DNA of 64,000 nucleotides from Odobenus rosmarus divergens (GCF_000321225.1 NW_004450942.1:188223-252222), one strand, 5' to 3'. Positions 1 to 11,696 are shown, counted from the first letter of the stretch. A program made the numbers and translations. Notes: a model not told the origin generated them from the sequence alone.

Positions 1-1129
1 ATTCCAGACTCCTGAAATGCCAATAATAAATCTGAGCAGTGTGGTCATTTCATTTTGTCTCATGTCTCCTCAACCAGAAGATAGTTCCATCCCAGAAGCA
101 CCTGGACCTGAGAGGCCATCACCCAATTTGCCCAGTAGGAATCTAAACTCCAGGATTATGCATCTTTGGAAATGAAGAAACAAGTATTATTATTATCAGT
201 CTGTATCTATAGAGGGAAAAGGCTAGCAAATAAGGATCAGAATCCTGCCAAGTCTAAAGCCACTGCCTCCATGGAAACCTAATTTCTACTTAATAACATG
301 AAATGATTAAATTAGACCCTTTGACATTTCTTCTTAAGAACAATGATAGCGAGACATTTTTTTATCAGTCTTTTGTTTTATGACTCTAGCCTTGAATGAA
401 TGTGATCAAGAGGGATTCTTTGAGCTTTCTTTTGACCTTGAGAGAACTTTAACATATTCTCTTATTATATCAGCAATGCTGGTAAAGGACATATTCTGCA
501 CATATTGATAAACTTCTCTGAGTGGTGAGGTGATACTTGGCACTTACTAGATGATTACATTAGATTTGCTGTTAATAATTGCACCCCAGGAACTAATATA
601 ATATCTCACTCCTCCCTAAAGAAATATTTTACAAACTTACCCTTTAGTTCAAGGAAAAGTTGGTGAATCTCAGTCACCACAAATGAGATAAAGGATAATT
701 TGTCAGATTAAATCCCTGAGTTAAAAATTATACCGTAAGAACACTATCTGAGCTTTTTATTAGTTTTAATCCTTAAGGTAATAGAGGGGTATGCATTTAG
801 ATCCCAAAACTGGAGTCATGGCTGAGGAAAGAAATAGATTTGGCTTGAAAAGGATGATCTCAGGCAAAAGCAGGTGTGACTTCAGACTGGGTTTTTCAAA
901 GGACACTAGAAATGAGGAAGAATTTTAGAAAGTGAAAGTTCATTGGCCTGGATAAGATCCTGATAAAATACAGTTTAGATCACATCCTTTGTCTGCCCAG
1001 GGCTCTTCATCTGGGAGGCAAGGAATGTGGAAGTAAGGACCTGAGGCTTCTCAGGTCACATCAAGTGGAAGTCTGGAAGACATTACAGTGATGACAAAGT
1101 CCATTGATTGGGATGGCCCCTCCCCCACC
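1..1129. other. Unassigned non-coding sequence
   Basis: AT-rich sequence with stops in all frames. No open frame, repeat family or RNA gene that I can name. Confidence 0.5.
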
Positions 1130-1565
1130 TCCTGTGGCTCTCCTCCTTGCTTACTCCATCCAACCACAGCAGCCTCCTAGCTTTTCTTAAAACTTCCAGT
1201 ACACTCCTGCTTCCACGCAGCTGTATTTGCTGTTCCCTCTGCCTGGAATATTCCCTCCAACCCCCCACCACCCCCCATAATGGCCTGGCTTCAGAACTTT
1301 CCCTAGAGGTCCCCTATTGGGTGAGAATTTCCCAGAACTCCCGATTTAAAATGGCAACCGCCCTGCACCCCTGTCCCTCTACCTGGTGACTCTCCTTGCA
1401 TGCTCCCTTCCCCATAGCACTGATCACTTTCTAACATATCCCTTACTTTACTCTTATTCTTTACCACCCCTCCTCCCAAACACAAGCTTCATGAGAGTGG
1501 TAATGGTTGTCTGTTTGGGTCACTACTGTGCTCACAACAGTCCCTGGCATATAGTTAAATGAAAG
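1130..1565 (+). mobile_element. L2 LINE, 3' end
   Basis: The L2 3' region is recognisable in order: 'tgctgttccctctgcctgga' near 1230, a 'gtgactctccttgcatgctc' block, 'aagcttcatgagagtgg', and the terminal 'agtccctggcatatagtta'. The short open frames here (for example 1108-1389) are chance frames across the relic. Confidence 0.8.
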
Positions 1566-2640
1566 AAAGAGAAAACAAAGTCAGGAAAGATTTTGAAAAC
1601 TGCATAGAATAAAGCAAAATAAATGGCTCCTGCCATTCCCACTGTTTGACTTAGCATGGGGGCGTATTGCCTGACCTCTTGCCCTTTGAAATGAGCCGCT
1701 CATGTCTCAAAAGTTCTGTTCTGCCTGAAATAATTACAGCATCACAGCAGAGAGCACTGGGAATAAATTATTCTTTGGGCTGTGACAGCTGTGGAGAGCT
1801 GTGTTCTCTGGCAGGGGGCTTGGCAATGGCAGGGTGAGGCTGGAGCCTGCCTGGGCCCAGGGCTCTTGGTTCACCGTCCATTCCACCAGGCTGCCAAAAC
1901 ATCTGGTAGGAATGGAAGGAAACACACGGCCAGAGCTTGTGTCTTTTCATGCCAAGCAACAGATTTATCTAAAATTTCCACAGAATCAAACAAGACTAGA
2001 GGACAAAGGAAAAATAAACACATGTGTAAATCTCTGCAATCCCTTGAAATTCCTCTAAAATGAGAAAAAATGGATTTTCCAAAAGGATATGAGGACAAAC
2101 AAGACAAACAAGGTAACTGTAAATAAGAGATATTTAACAGTGTGGGGAAGACTGAGAAACAGTGGGAGAGTTACCATGTTTTATTCATTCTAAAACATGC
2201 ATCTTTTTCGTATTTTAACATTTCTGAAAGGAAGATGACTCTTACAATTGGTGGTATCTTGTAATTACAATTGGCAGCATTTTTCCTTCTTCCCTATTCA
2301 TTAGATAATAGATGATACATCATATAATAGATCTCAACTTAGATGAAATCAAATGTGGTAGCCACACAGAGGAATCTGAATGCCAAAATTTGTAGAGGGC
2401 CACGTCACTGAGAGGAAACCAAGCTGCCTTGCAGAATTTCAAGAGGGACTGGGGACTTGAAAGCACCAGATACCAGGAGGGTGCGGCTGAAGAAAAGGGC
2501 TGATGATGGAGGACAGATGCAAAGGTGATTAAAAAAAACACACACGCACACACACAAAAACCTATGGGCTTCCCCAGATCCCTGCCACCTCACACACTGA
2601 TGCAGCCAGGTTACTATTCCCCTCATCTAATGATGTGGAA
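1566..2640. other. Unassigned sequence; 1690-1800 may be constrained
   Basis: No repeat family recognised. The part around 1725-1800 contains homeodomain-like cores ('aataattaca', 'aataaattatt') beside a GC-richer block and lacks repeat character, so it could be a conserved non-coding element. Open frames at 1782-2063 and 1801-2058 overlap in different frames and show no domain. Confidence 0.35.
2539..2556. repeat. Short (CA)n microsatellite
   Basis: About nine CA-type dinucleotides with one CG interruption, preceded by a short A run. Confidence 0.85.
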
Positions 2641-2757
2641 GGGGTTGCCAAATAAAATACAAGAGGCACATTTAAATCTGAATTTCAGATTTGTAGGGGA
2701 CATACTTATGCTAAAATAGCACTCCTTGTTTATCTGAAATTCAGATTTTACTAGGCA
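2641..2757. mobile_element. Palindromic DNA-transposon-like repeat, internally deleted copy
   Basis: It starts 'gggttgccaaataaaatac' and contains the inverted pair 'ctgaatttcagat' and 'atctgaaattcag', with 'gggacatacttatgctaaa' between them. A fuller copy of the same family lies at 54120-54290. The symmetry suggests a non-autonomous DNA transposon (MITE). I cannot name the family. Confidence 0.55.
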
Positions 2758-3299
2758 ATCTCTATTTTGCTGTTCTTTGGCTAAATCCAGAAGTTCTATC
2801 TAGGAAGAAATTGAATCAGAAGAATTCTAAACTCTGAGATGCAAGCCCCATGGAGGCTGACGAAGAAGCCCAGGACTGAAAACAAGTGGTTTAAATAAAG
2901 TCATATTGAATGATGACAGTCTCAGCAACACTTGGCAATTCAGCTCCAAGAGCACCGCCAGTCACATCCACATCCCCCACCTCCAGTCGCCACTGGAAAA
3001 AAGCAAAGCGAGAAAGTAGTCGGATATTCTGTGGGGGCCTTGTCTGTGGACAGAGAAAAGACTGACTGACTTTTGGTGGCCCTCTAACGAAGCAGCTTGT
3101 CCCCTGCCTAATCATGCTACAGAGAAGCCCACCGTTCAAGTTTCCCCACCCTGCTCCCCCCACATATGAGATTCACACTCTGGTTTTTGCCTAACAGTTA
3201 ATATAAAGCCTGCCATATGTTTAAGGAAAGCCTGTAATGTGAAAGACAGTAATTGAAAATAACACAGAAAAAACCTCATGAGGTAGAAAGGTAATATAA
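2758..3299. other. Unassigned sequence
   Basis: Nothing recognised. The minus frame at 2891-3163 (90 codons) has no domain, signal or codon signature that would support a gene. Confidence 0.5.
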
Positions 3300-3660
3300 G
3301 GAGGGAAAAAAACCTTAAAAGATAACTAATACCTTGTTAGAGAGAAGAAAAGATATTACATTTATTAAGATTATCAGGATATCTTTAAAAAGGAACAAGA
3401 GAATAAGAAAACTCTTGAAAATTAAAAATATAATAATCAATATTAGTAAAACTCATTAGAAGGACTGAAAGATAAAGATGGTGAAGTCTCTCAGAAAATA
3501 AAATAAATGGGAATACAGATGGAAAATTGGAATGAAAAAAAATAAAAAGAATATTGAGAGGATCCATCCAAGAAGAGCAACAGTTAACTGATAAGAGGTT
3601 TAGAAAGAGAAAAAAAATAAAAACGAACTGGAATTATCAAAGAATGTAAGGATATTATTT
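3300..3660 (+). mobile_element. Old L1/HAL1 ORF1 region, left part
   Basis: Resembles the ORF1 coding region of old mammalian L1/HAL1: 'agaaggactgaaagataaag', 'gaagtctctcagaaaataa', and 'gaggatccatccaagaagag' occur in the order expected. It is full of stops. The element resumes at 4466 after a younger L1 insertion. Confidence 0.55.
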
Positions 3661-3675
3661 AGAACCAAAAAAACT
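3661..3675. repeat. Target-site duplication, left copy
   Basis: 'agaaccaaaaaaact' matches 'agaaccagaaaaaact' at 4450-4465 apart from one extra base. The pair brackets the L1 at 3676-4449. Confidence 0.8.
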
Positions 3676-4449
3676 TGCAGCGTTGCTGGATAAAGTATTC
3701 TTGGCTGCATGTTCTTCTCATTTAGTACCCTGAACATGCCTTGCCCACCCCACACTGTTGGTGGGAATGCAAGCTGGTGCAGCCACTCTGGAAAAGAGTA
3801 TGGAGGTTCCTCGAGATGTTAAAAATAGAGCTACCCTACGACCCAGCAATTGCACTACTAGGTATTTACCCCAAAGATACAGATGTAGTGAAAAGAAGGG
3901 GCACATGCACCCCAATGTTGAAGCAGCAATGTCCACAATAATTGATTGGTTAGTTCAGGAGAGAGAGGAAGGAGCTGAGGTGCCCTTCAACAGATGAACG
4001 GATAAACAGATGCGGACCATACATACAACGGAATATTACTCAGCCATCAGAAAGGATGAATACCCACCATTTGCATCGACATGGATGGACCTGGAGGGGA
4101 TTATGCTAAGTGAAGTAAGTCAAGTAGAGAAAGACAATTATCATATGGTTTCATTCATATGTGGAACATAAGCAATAGCACAGAGGACCATAGGGGAAGG
4201 GAGGGAAATCTGAAGGAGAAGAAATCAGAGAAGGAGACGAACCATGAGAGACTATGGACCCCGGGAAACAACTGAAGGTTTCAGAGGGGAGGAGGTTGGG
4301 GGGAGAGGGTAACAGAGTGATGGGTATTAAGGTGGGCACATGTTGTGATGAACACTGGGTACTATAAGTAACAAATGAATCACTGAACACTACATCAAAA
4401 AATAATGATGTACTATACAGTACCTAACTGAACATAAAAAAAAAAAAAA
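3676..4449 (+). mobile_element. Carnivore L1, 5'-truncated with a small inverted 5' piece
   Basis: Bases 3676-3736 are L1 ORF1 3'-region sequence in reverse orientation ('gttgctggataaagtattc', 'tgcatgttcttctcattta'). From 3739 the element runs forward through the ORF2 C-terminus, the carnivore 3'UTR ('gaaccatgagagactatgg', 'acactacatcaaaaa') and a poly-A. One duplicated target site encloses both parts, so they arrived in a single insertion. This is the twin-priming signature. Confidence 0.85.
3741..4170 (+). pseudogene. L1 ORF2 C-terminal fragment
   Basis: L1 ORF2p combines endonuclease and reverse transcriptase. Only its extreme C-terminal part is present here. Residues such as '[13 protein letters not shown]' and '[13 protein letters not shown]' mark the cysteine-rich C-terminal region. 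The frame closes at 3941, and the conserved sequence continues in other frames ('MEYYSAIRKDEYPPF'-type sequence near 4030-4075), so it carries frameshifts. It is a dead 5'-truncated copy. Confidence 0.85.
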
Positions 4450-4465
4450 AGAACCAGAAAAAACT

Positions 4466-4720
4466 ATGTGTTTCTGGACTGACAGGGCCCATGGCATGCA
4501 TAGGACCATGAATGAGAAGAGCGCCACACCAGGCCCCTTGGCATGACCTTTCAGAACACTGGTGCTGGAGAAGATTCTTAAAGAATTGGAGGTGTCAAGT
4601 AGGCATCTAAGCTATGGTTCAACAGCAGGCGGACACATTTCGGGAAAGCCAGTCTCAAGTTGGCAGAATGAAACTGCCTACTAACACAGTGATCTCAGTG
4701 ATTTAGTCTAGCCTTCTGGG
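4466..4720 (+). mobile_element. Old L1/HAL1 ORF1 region, right part
   Basis: Continuation of the element at 3300-3660. It contains 'ccatgaatgagaagagcgcc' and 'cctttcagaacactggtgct', which follow in the ORF1 region of old L1/HAL1. The younger L1 at 3676-4449 split it. Confidence 0.55.
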
Positions 4721-6384
4721 GTGCTAGGGAATGACGATGAGGGGTACGTGGAGTGAACTGGGTTGGAGTAACTCCCGAACAGCAGTCCACTCTGCCTTTG
4801 CTCAAAAGAACAACACACTTCACTTGGTCCTCATGTTGGTGCAGTTAGCCTTTTACAAGAACTCAAGTTCAGAGTGCACAAGCAGAGGTTCTGGATGCAA
4901 CACTTGGTTATATATAAACAACACAAGGAATTAGGAAGATTTCACTGGCACCAGAGCATTCAGAGGATTCACGATATTTGTAAATAAAAACACTGTAAAT
5001 AACTGTAATTAGTCAACAATAATTAAAATTAGGAAACCTCACCCCAAAATCTAGATTTCTAGTTATTGAGACGCGTGAAGCTCTAACATTAAGCTTCTCT
5101 TCTTGGAACAATTTGCTCGAACTTCAGAGTAGGTGCCTCTTTCAGATGAGGCATGTAGTTCTAACTGGCCACAAACTCTACCATTCCCTATTATCCCCAA
5201 ATCCTGAGGTCAACTGTCTGTTGTCATTTATTATCGACTGGGCACTATTTTTTATTTTAAAGTTGAGTATAAAAGTGACCTTTTTCCTTTAACCTGGTCA
5301 GCACCACCCATTCATCACCAGCCTAACTCTTGTGGACATCTGAGTTGCTAGCCAGCTTTATCAAGCCACAGAATGCCATCTCATTACTTCTGAGTCTAGC
5401 TACCACTTTAATGCTTAATCATAAAGATAATTTTGTGTATAGGGAGTCTATGGCATGGGCCAGGGGTGAAATCTCTCTCATGAAGTAACCAATCAATTAT
5501 TCTGAACCTCAAATTTCCTTCTGCAAGAGGAATTTTTTGATTTTATATTACTAAGGTGCTACTAATATAGTAAGACTACTAGTCTATTTCTACTGGGAAA
5601 AATATGGCTAACTTAGAACATAATATTCTTATTATTAAACTGAAGTCCCATTTAATGGTTTTTGTTCCAACTCAAACACAGAACCCCCATTTCAGACATA
5701 GTATTTCATTGTATCCCTGACTGTCCTCTCTACATTTTCTTAATTCAGAACATAAGGAAGGGAAAGAGATTGTAATTTATGGTTCAGTATCTCAGAGAGA
5801 TTTAAGATTGTAGACTCAATTCTTCCATCTTAGTACAGAGATCTTTCACAAACTCAACTGAGGATATCTTTGAAAATTAAGGAGAAAAAGATCAATAACC
5901 TGGTGTTATTGGTAATAGCTGCTGACAATTTAAGAACTTGATGCAGCCAAGTTTTGGCCATGACTAGATGTGGGGAATCTCTGAAACTCACCTGTATTAG
6001 GACATCCGTAATTGTGGCTGTGACGTGGGGTATGCCTCAGCCCTTCTGCTGTGCTATTTCAGGCAGAGGGATCCAGGTGTGCAAAGATCCAGTGGAATGA
6101 AATACTAGGGCTGTTCAACAAACTCCACATTGTCCAATATGCTACAGAGGATGTGCAGCTTCGGGAATGAGGTGGTACAGATGAAGGGTCATGGCAAGGA
6201 TTTTGCAGAACCATTGAGGGAGATGGTATAGGATATTACACTGACCATGCTCATAATCAGGAAATACACTCAGAGTTTTTAGAATAAACCCTTCCTATCT
6301 TTGTTATATGCCTTTTGATTTATGTCAGTGACAATAACCACCTTTTTGAATAGTAGGTGCTAGGAGTATCTCTCACTGCATTAG
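4721..6384. other. Unassigned sequence
   Basis: Mostly AT-rich and featureless. The part from about 6110 to 6300, ending in 'aataaacccttcctatcttt', has the look of an old LTR end, but too little is recognisable to call it. Confidence 0.4.
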
Positions 6385-6480
6385 GTGCTTTATATATATC
6401 TTCTCTGATCTTTTCAACTACTCTGCAAAAGGGCATATTCACCCACCATTACCCAATTATCTTCCCATCCTACAGGTGTT
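6385..6480 (-). mobile_element. MIR fragment
   Basis: Reverse-strand MIR body: 'taggtgctttatatatatct', 'aactactctgcaaaaggg', and a decayed 'catcctacagg' stand for the usual order of motifs. Confidence 0.55.
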
Positions 6481-6654
6481 TTGAGTTCTGATGTCATGCC
6501 AGTGCCATTGTGCCAAGCACTGGGGAAGGAGTTGTGAACAAAACAGCCAAGATCCCTACATTCATGACACTTATAACTTATATTCTGAAGAAGGGTAGAC
6601 AATAATAAATGGAACAATAAAACGTAAGAAATTAATGAGCACTCTAAAGGAATT

Positions 6655-6673
6655 AAGACAGGAGATAGATGAG
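6655..6673. repeat. SINE target-site duplication, left copy
   Basis: A 19-bp sequence identical to 6853-6871, including the flanking A bases. Confidence 0.92.
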
Positions 6674-6852
6674 GGCGCCTGGGTGGCTCAGATGGTTAAG
6701 CGTCTGCCTTCGGCTCAGGTCATGATCCCGGGGTCCTGGGATCGAGTCCCGCATCGGGCTCCCTGCTCCTTGGGAGCCTGCTTCTCCCTCTGCCTCTCTC
6801 TCTCTCTGTCTCTCATGAATAAATAAATAAATAAAATCTTTAAAAAAAAAAA
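6674..6852 (+). mobile_element. CAN SINE, young
   Basis: tRNA-derived head with the A-box region 'tggctcagatggttaag' and an intact B-box region 'gggatcgagtcccgc', then a (ct)n stretch, (aaat)n and a poly-A tail. It uses the short 'tgcctctctctctctctgtc' 3' variant. The 19-bp flanking duplications are perfect. Confidence 0.95.
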
Positions 6853-7264
6853 AAGACAGGAGATAGATGAGATAAAGAGTGCTGGGCAACACAAAACACA
6901 CATTTGTGTGTGACCTGTAATTAATGGCATGACAACATAATACAAAGGTGCTATGCAGGAATATATAATGAGAGTAAACATAATTTAGATGGGGGCATGG
7001 GGGGAGGTGTCAAAACAGACCTGTGTAAGTAAGTGGCATTCAAGCTGAGACCTGAAGAGTATATGGGTGAATAGGTAGAGTGCAGGTGGGAGGGGAGGTG
7101 GCAGGTGAGTTGTAAGTGAGAGAAAGTGCACAGGCATGTGCCACGAGGTAGGAAAGACCTTGGCCTGTTGGAGGCACTAAAATAAGGCCATAGCAGGGAC
7201 AGCGAGTCAGGCATGAGGGCAAGGTGAGGTGAAAAGAAAACTTCACAAGCCAAACCCCCATGAA

Positions 7265-7400
7265 GACCCAGGTCATGCCTGAGGAAACAGAGGTTCACAG
7301 AGATTAAGTAACAGGTCCAAGGAACCCAAAAGCAACGATCAAGATTAAATTAGATTAGAATCAAACTACACAGTTTAACATGCTCTTTCTACCACACATA
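7265..7400 (-). mobile_element. MIR fragment
   Basis: 'tgaggaaacagaggttcaca', 'gattaagtaacaggtccaag' and 'acatgctctttctacca' are the reverse-strand MIR core and 5' end. Confidence 0.75.
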
Positions 7401-8061
7401 CTATCTCTCTCTGTACAGGGACAGTTAGGGCACATACATAAATATCCTTCTGATCCAGGCCAGCAGTTCAGGAGTAGATCCTTGCAGTCCGGATGTATGT
7501 GTTTTTTGATAAAGATGACCTGACAGTGGCTGGTCCGTTTCTTCCAGCACCAGAGGTCATACCAACAGCTGTGTGTCTCGGTAAGGAGCCAAGACCAACT
7601 GTGCAAGTTAAAACTGGGCTGGCAGTGCTTAATAACTAAACTTCCAGAGCCACTGGCAAGTCAGATGATAGAGGAATAAACAGAGTCATTATATTCCACT
7701 CTTGGTCTGTAAATCATCTGAGAGCCTCCATCATTTTCATTGAGGTATTTTAATTGCTCTCATTTGCAGGAACAAATTAGGTGTAGCATTGTTTTCTGGA
7801 TGCTGTTCAGATTGGTGCCAGGAAAGAACAAAATGAGCAAAAAATGAAAACCCTTTTCCAAACAAAAGCCCAAACTCTGCAAGTGTAATTGATTTGTAAG
7901 CCGTGTCAAGGTAGTTTCCAAGGCAAATCTATTCAGTGCGTCATGGGGTTCTTAATCAAGGTCAAGAGAAATTGTTCAGTTAACACATGCATTTGACACC
8001 AGGAAAGGCCCCCTTGCATAGGACTCAGAGAGCAGGACTTCACTGCTGCACAGTCTCTATC
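7401..8061. other. Unique block; 7670-8060 is a candidate conserved non-coding element
   Basis: No repeat signature. It is rich in homeodomain-like cores ('ttttaattgctc', 'aagtgtaattgatttg', 'cttaatcaaggtcaa') and has an extended nuclear-receptor half site 'tcaaggtca' near 7957-7965. This pattern fits a developmental enhancer, but the assignment is inference from composition only. Confidence 0.3.
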
Positions 8062-8076
8062 TAAAAACTCAGGACA
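8062..8076. repeat. SINE target-site duplication, left copy
   Basis: 'taaaaactcaggaca' is repeated exactly at 8278-8292. Confidence 0.92.
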
Positions 8077-8277
8077 GGGGAGCCTGAGTGGCTCAGTCAT
8101 TAAGCGTCTGCCTTCGGCTCAGGTCATGATCCCAGGGTCCTGGGATCGAGCCCCACATCGGGCTCCCTGCTCCGCGGGAAGCCTGCTTCTCCCTCTCCCC
8201 CTCCCCCTGCTTGTGTTCCCACTCTTGCTGTGTGTCTCTCTCTGTCAAATAAATAAAATCTTTAAAAAAAGAAAGTT
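8077..8277 (+). mobile_element. CAN SINE, long-tail subfamily
   Basis: Head 'ggctcagtcattaagcgtct', B-box region 'gggatcgagccccac', then the 'ctgcttgtgttcccactctt' segment typical of the longer variant, and an (aaat)n/A tail. Flanked by a perfect 15-bp duplication. Confidence 0.95.
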
Positions 8278-8534
8278 TAAAAACTCAGGACAAAGTGAGG
8301 AGTGTTTTCTATAGTTAAGCTATTGGAACTTTGTGGAATTAAGTCTTCTCTAACACTTGCTAAGTAAAATGGTGATTAGGGAAGTAATCTGGGGAATGCA
8401 GACAACACATACACCTCTCTCCTTTTACCTGGGTAGTGTATTTTGTTTTCTCCTCACCAATTCAGTTATTCTGACTAATTTCTTGCTTAATGACATAACC
8501 ACAGGAAGGTGAACAGGGAAGGGAAGATTTGATT

Positions 8535-8600
8535 CAATTTGACAAATTTTTAATGAGTGCTGACTCTGTGCCAGCTATGGAGCAAGGCTCTGCAGATATA
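8535..8600 (-). mobile_element. L2 3' end fragment
   Basis: 'aatgagtgctgactctgtgc' followed by 'cagctatggagcaaggctct' is the reverse-strand L2 terminus, short and decayed. Confidence 0.5.
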
Positions 8601-10504
8601 GTCTGAAATTGGTAGTACAAAGACAGACAGACTGATGAGAATGTCTGGCCACCCCGTAAACTTGCTGAGACCCCCAATGCCATTTGCAAGGACTCACACA
8701 GCCTATGAGGTAGCTCTGGGGAGCATACATGCCAGATTTCCTTTAGCAGTTCCAATTTTAAGCATTTTGCACTGTCATCCAGAGACCATCAAACAATTTC
8801 CCAAATTCCAACATTTGAAGATCCAATCGAGACTCTTTCTTACCTGGAAATACCCAGGAAAATCATAGTCTTTTGCATGACAACATAACTTGAGTTTAGA
8901 ATTTTAAACTACTTCTGTAAGCTATTTTTTGTATATTTTGTATACATTTTGCATATTTTGTAAATTTTCATCTGTATGGGCCCTTCCACTGAGACTGTCA
9001 ATTTCCTATAAATTAAGCGCACCTATCAATGGAGTATTGAGATTTTACCCAACTGTCTCAACCATTGAGGATGGAATTTCTCTGGTAAAACAGATCATTA
9101 GAGGTGTGAGGCTGAAATTAAATTAATCTAATATTAATTATCAAGCAGTTCTACTTGCTTATGAGAGGCCCACCATGGAGGGCCATCAGAGACACTCTGG
9201 CAAGTAGAATTAGCACTTATGAAGGACAGGCTTAGTTAAATCAGTGGTGAGGTTTAGGCAGGACTGTGAACCAGGAACCAAAATATAGTACAAATTCCTA
9301 AACAGCTCTCAGAACTAAGCTTTTGGGTGATGTCCCCAATTTCTAAACTATTTAAGTAGAGCTATATAAGGTGGCCATTTTTGTAAGATAAGAGGTCAAA
9401 TATTGGCAATTTCATGTGATTCAAATTAATACATTTAGGCTCACTCTAGATTTATGAAATGCTCAATAGATGAAGAGGGGTAGGGGTGAAGCTTTGATCA
9501 AATATTTTAGGCAAATCTTGTAGATTAAGCATCTACATTAGCATATTTAAGTCCCTGAAAAGTTCTGGAGTAAATAAACCTATTAACCACAGTTCCCAAA
9601 GGTCTTTGATTCTGGAACTCCTTTTCCCCATAAGAAACCCTGGGGACAATTTAGTATTCAAATATGTCACTAAGAACAGTTGCAGGTGAAATAATGTCAT
9701 TCGGGGTGATAGAGTGTGTGTTGAAAAAAGTGGCCTTGGGGTCTTCAGTTGTTTCAATACAACATCTACAGATATGTTTACCAAGATAATCAGAGGAATT
9801 ATGCTTGGTTTGTAAATGAGTGATCTTCATGAGCAAGATATCTTGAAAAAATAAAATACATCATAGATGTAAGATGACAATCTCAGAGCAGTAAATCCTC
9901 ATTTTTCAGCTGAAATATCCCTCAGTTCTTATCCACACATATTCTCAAGCGAACAGAGTACAGTGGGTAGGAGTGACAGTTTTCTTTCCTCATATTCACA
10001 AAATTTACTTCCCGAATTATTACTTTGAGGGGGCACAGAAGTGATCTGCAAACGATTCGGTTCAGGAAAATGTTAATCAAATAGTGTTCGACAAAGTAGA
10101 CAAATTAGAAAGTTTGTGCATGAAGCACTCAGACCAAGGGAAACAAAATACATTCTGGTATTATTAAAACAATAGCCACTGCTTTGGAGAAACTGCACTA
10201 AGGTCCGTTCAATGTACTCCCAGGCAACACAAAACTTGGGTCGAAAAGGATTCGGTCCTTAATAGTTAGATATGTTAATGATCTATTTCTGGACTTGATT
10301 TTCCTCATCTATAAGATAAGGAGGGATGTCCTAAATACTCCTGTATGTTTCATTGAATTCTCACTGGCCTTTTTCTATCATACTTTTTTCCAGTTTCTGT
10401 TTTCTATCAGGTTTATTTATATGCTTACCCCTCCTCCTGGGGCTCCAGGACAAAAAGAAGCAAGAACTAACTCTGATTTGTCTTTGTGTTCCACGTACCA
10501 CCTA
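8601..10504. other. Unassigned sequence
   Basis: No gene or repeat recognised. 8925-8965 is locally T/A-rich with repeats of 'tttgtata' and 'attttg'. Open frames at 8635-8868 and 9533-9784 lack any domain. Confidence 0.45.
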
Positions 10505-10735
10505 ATGGTGGTTAAAGATGTAGTTCTAGAATCAGACACCCTGGGATGGAGTTTTGATTCTTTCCCCTACTGGCTGTGTGACCTTAGGCATTTGCCTAAC
10601 CTGTGCACCTCAGTTTCCTCAAACTTCATATTGGGATTATAATCATATCTATGATATGGTTTATTCAATCCATGCACTATACTTAGAACAGTGAGTGATA
10701 CATAGTGAATCCTCAATAAGTGTTAACTCTTTCAT
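10505..10735 (+). mobile_element. MIR SINE, nearly complete
   Basis: In order: 'tggttaaagatg', 'tggctgtgtgaccttaggca', 'cctcagtttcctcaaac', then the 3' 'cttagaacagtgagtgata' and 'aatcctcaataagtgtta'. Confidence 0.85.
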
Positions 10736-11342
10736 ACTTTCATTAGTTACTTGATAAGTATTTGTTGATTCAGTAAATGTGCAAGTGATTATAACAAATG
10801 AATATTGCTTCTGTATCATGAAAATAATTTTTCTATTCTAAATAACTTTTAATTTCTCCCTGTCTTTTTCTGAACAGTACACAAAATACTGTTTTAATCC
10901 TGGCATTCTCAGTAAGGTATCTTGAAATTTCAGCATATCTTCTTATATCCAATCTCCCTTTTAAATTCCTTAATTCCCTTCCCATCTCTTGAGAATAAGT
11001 CTTCTTCACATTTTACTATAAATAAGATCTTTGATGAAGAATGCAATTTTATACGAATAACACTGAATCATATTTCTGCTAAAGGGGGAAGTGATTACTC
11101 TGAATTAATGGTCTTTATGTTCCACCAACTCTCTGCCTGGTATACTGGCTGGGAGCTTCTGCAGATATCAGACCAAAAGTATTTCTGAGAGAAGGTGAGT
11201 ATTGTCAAGGTATTCCCCCCCACTGACTTCATCCCAGTCTGGCCCTTTCTAGATTTTGTATACCTGTTTAGCCCCTGTAATTCTCTCTTTCATTAAAGGT
11301 TCAGAGTGGATTAGAGATAAAACTCAAGAGTTATTCTACACC
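10736..11342. other. Unassigned sequence
   Basis: AT-rich with no recognised repeat. The frame at 10922-11188 (88 codons) has no identifiable domain. Confidence 0.45.
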
Positions 11343-11488
11343 GTGCTGTTCAATACAGTAGCCCCTAGTCATATGTATTTATGGAGCATTTGAAGTGTGG
11401 CTTGTCCAAATTCAGATGAGCTCTAAGTGGAAGATATACACCAGTTTTAGAAGACTCCATAACCCCCAATATAAAATATCTCATTAAT

Positions 11489-11502
11489 AATTTGTATATT
11501 TA
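11489..11502. repeat. SINE target-site duplication, left copy
   Basis: 'aatttgtatattta' recurs exactly at 11697-11710. Confidence 0.92.
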
Positions 11503-11696
11503 GGGGTGCCTGGGTGGCTCAGTCATTAAGCGTCTGCCTTCGGCTCAGGTCATGATCCCAGGGTCCTGGGATCAAGCCCCGCATCGGGCTCCTGCTTGGC
11601 AGGAGGCCTGCTTCTCCCTCTTCCACTCCCCCTGCTTGTGTTCCCTCTCTCGCTGTGTATCTCTCTGTCAAATAAAGAAATAAAATCTTAAAAAAA
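11503..11696 (+). mobile_element. CAN SINE, long-tail subfamily
   Basis: Standard head; the B-box region reads 'gggatcaagccccgc', with the CpG lost. The 'cccctgcttgtgttccctct' segment and an A-rich tail follow. The 14-bp flanking duplication is perfect. Confidence 0.95.

Larger units (their letters stand above)
6500..7230 (-). mobile_element. L2 LINE 3' region, split by a SINE
   Basis: The reverse-complement L2 3' end ('gtgccaagcactgggga', 'gtgaacaaaacagccaag') runs to 6655. It resumes after the SINE with 'attcaagctgagacctgaag' and 'ccttggcctgttgga'. The SINE at 6674-6852 therefore entered an existing L2. The antisense frames at 6951-7298 and 7040-7276 are chance frames in this relic. Confidence 0.75.

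Noticed and set aside
6674..6852. tRNA gene (A- and B-box present)
   Set aside because: The boxes belong to a tRNA-derived SINE with CT-rich and A-rich tail and target duplications, not to a cloverleaf tRNA.
6951..7298. 115-codon minus frame as a possible gene
   Set aside because: Antisense reading of an L2 3' region interrupted by MIR sequence.
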